The notes under the pieces are model-generated. The model ran no database searches, was not told the DNA's origin, and saw nothing but the letters and a program-made list of their open reading frames with translations. Shown in pieces: positions 5,341-5,422 of a stretch of DNA of 5,422 nucleotides; position 1 is the first letter of the stretch; every line of letters starts with the position of its first letter. A program made the position numbers and the translations under genes. The DNA comes from an uncultured Lachnospiraceae bacterium. GTDB taxonomy: Bacteria > Bacillota > Clostridia > Lachnospirales > Lachnospiraceae. Location of the stretch: the NCBI GenBank assembly GCA_947174725.1, contig CAMWKA010000148.1:1-5422 (forward strand), read 5' to 3'.

Positions 5341-5422
5341 CCCATTAAAGAAATTATTTGTGCAACTTGCCACCTCAAAATTTAAAAAGAACATTTTGGC
5401 ACTCGAATCCTATCTATAATAT

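Noticed and set aside
5396..5420. TTGGCAC...TATAAT at the right edge as a promoter, or as a sigma-54 element
   Set aside because: The gap between TTGGCA and TATAAT is 13 nt, too short for sigma-A, and the GC-containing -12 element of sigma-54 promoters is absent. The downstream gene is outside the window.

Overview
The window looks like chromosomal DNA from a Gram-positive anaerobe of the Clostridia, most likely Lachnospiraceae or a close relative. This is inferred from moderate GC content, strong AGGAGG-type ribosome binding sites, consensus sigma-A promoters, a type III glutamine synthetase, and an ammonium transporter carrying its own PII domain. No mobile element, CRISPR array, tRNA or rRNA is visible.

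Layout: the left 0.85 kb reads on the minus strand. It holds the first 35 codons of a membrane protein that runs off the left edge, and a complete 188-residue flavin-reductase-like (FMN-binding split barrel) protein with its own promoter and terminator. A 295-bp divergent intergenic region follows. The right 4.3 kb reads on the plus strand and is a nitrogen-assimilation module: an Amt ammonium channel fused to a C-terminal PII signalling domain (598 aa), then a type III glutamine synthetase, GlnN (699 aa). The last 180 bases hold two hairpins and no convincing gene.

How the genes work together: Amt admits ammonium, the fused PII domain probably gates the channel according to energy and 2-oxoglutarate status, and GlnN fixes the ammonium into glutamine. 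The two genes are not a simple operon, because each has its own promoter.

The main observation is regulatory. Each promoter is followed, exactly 9 nt after its -10 box, by the same 17-nt sequence, AAAGCAAAGGCGCTTTG. In both cases this sequence is the 5' part of a long terminator-like hairpin ending in a T-rich tract, so transcription appears to meet a terminator almost at +1. The same 17 nt can instead fold alone into a 5-bp hairpin with the hexaloop AAAGGC (A at position 1, G at position 4), which would break the terminator. This suggests a shared antitermination switch on both genes, possibly worked by an ANTAR-type RNA-binding regulator such as those of clostridial glutamine synthetase genes. 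The regulator is not in the window and the mechanism is inference. Both leaders also carry a second hairpin farther downstream.
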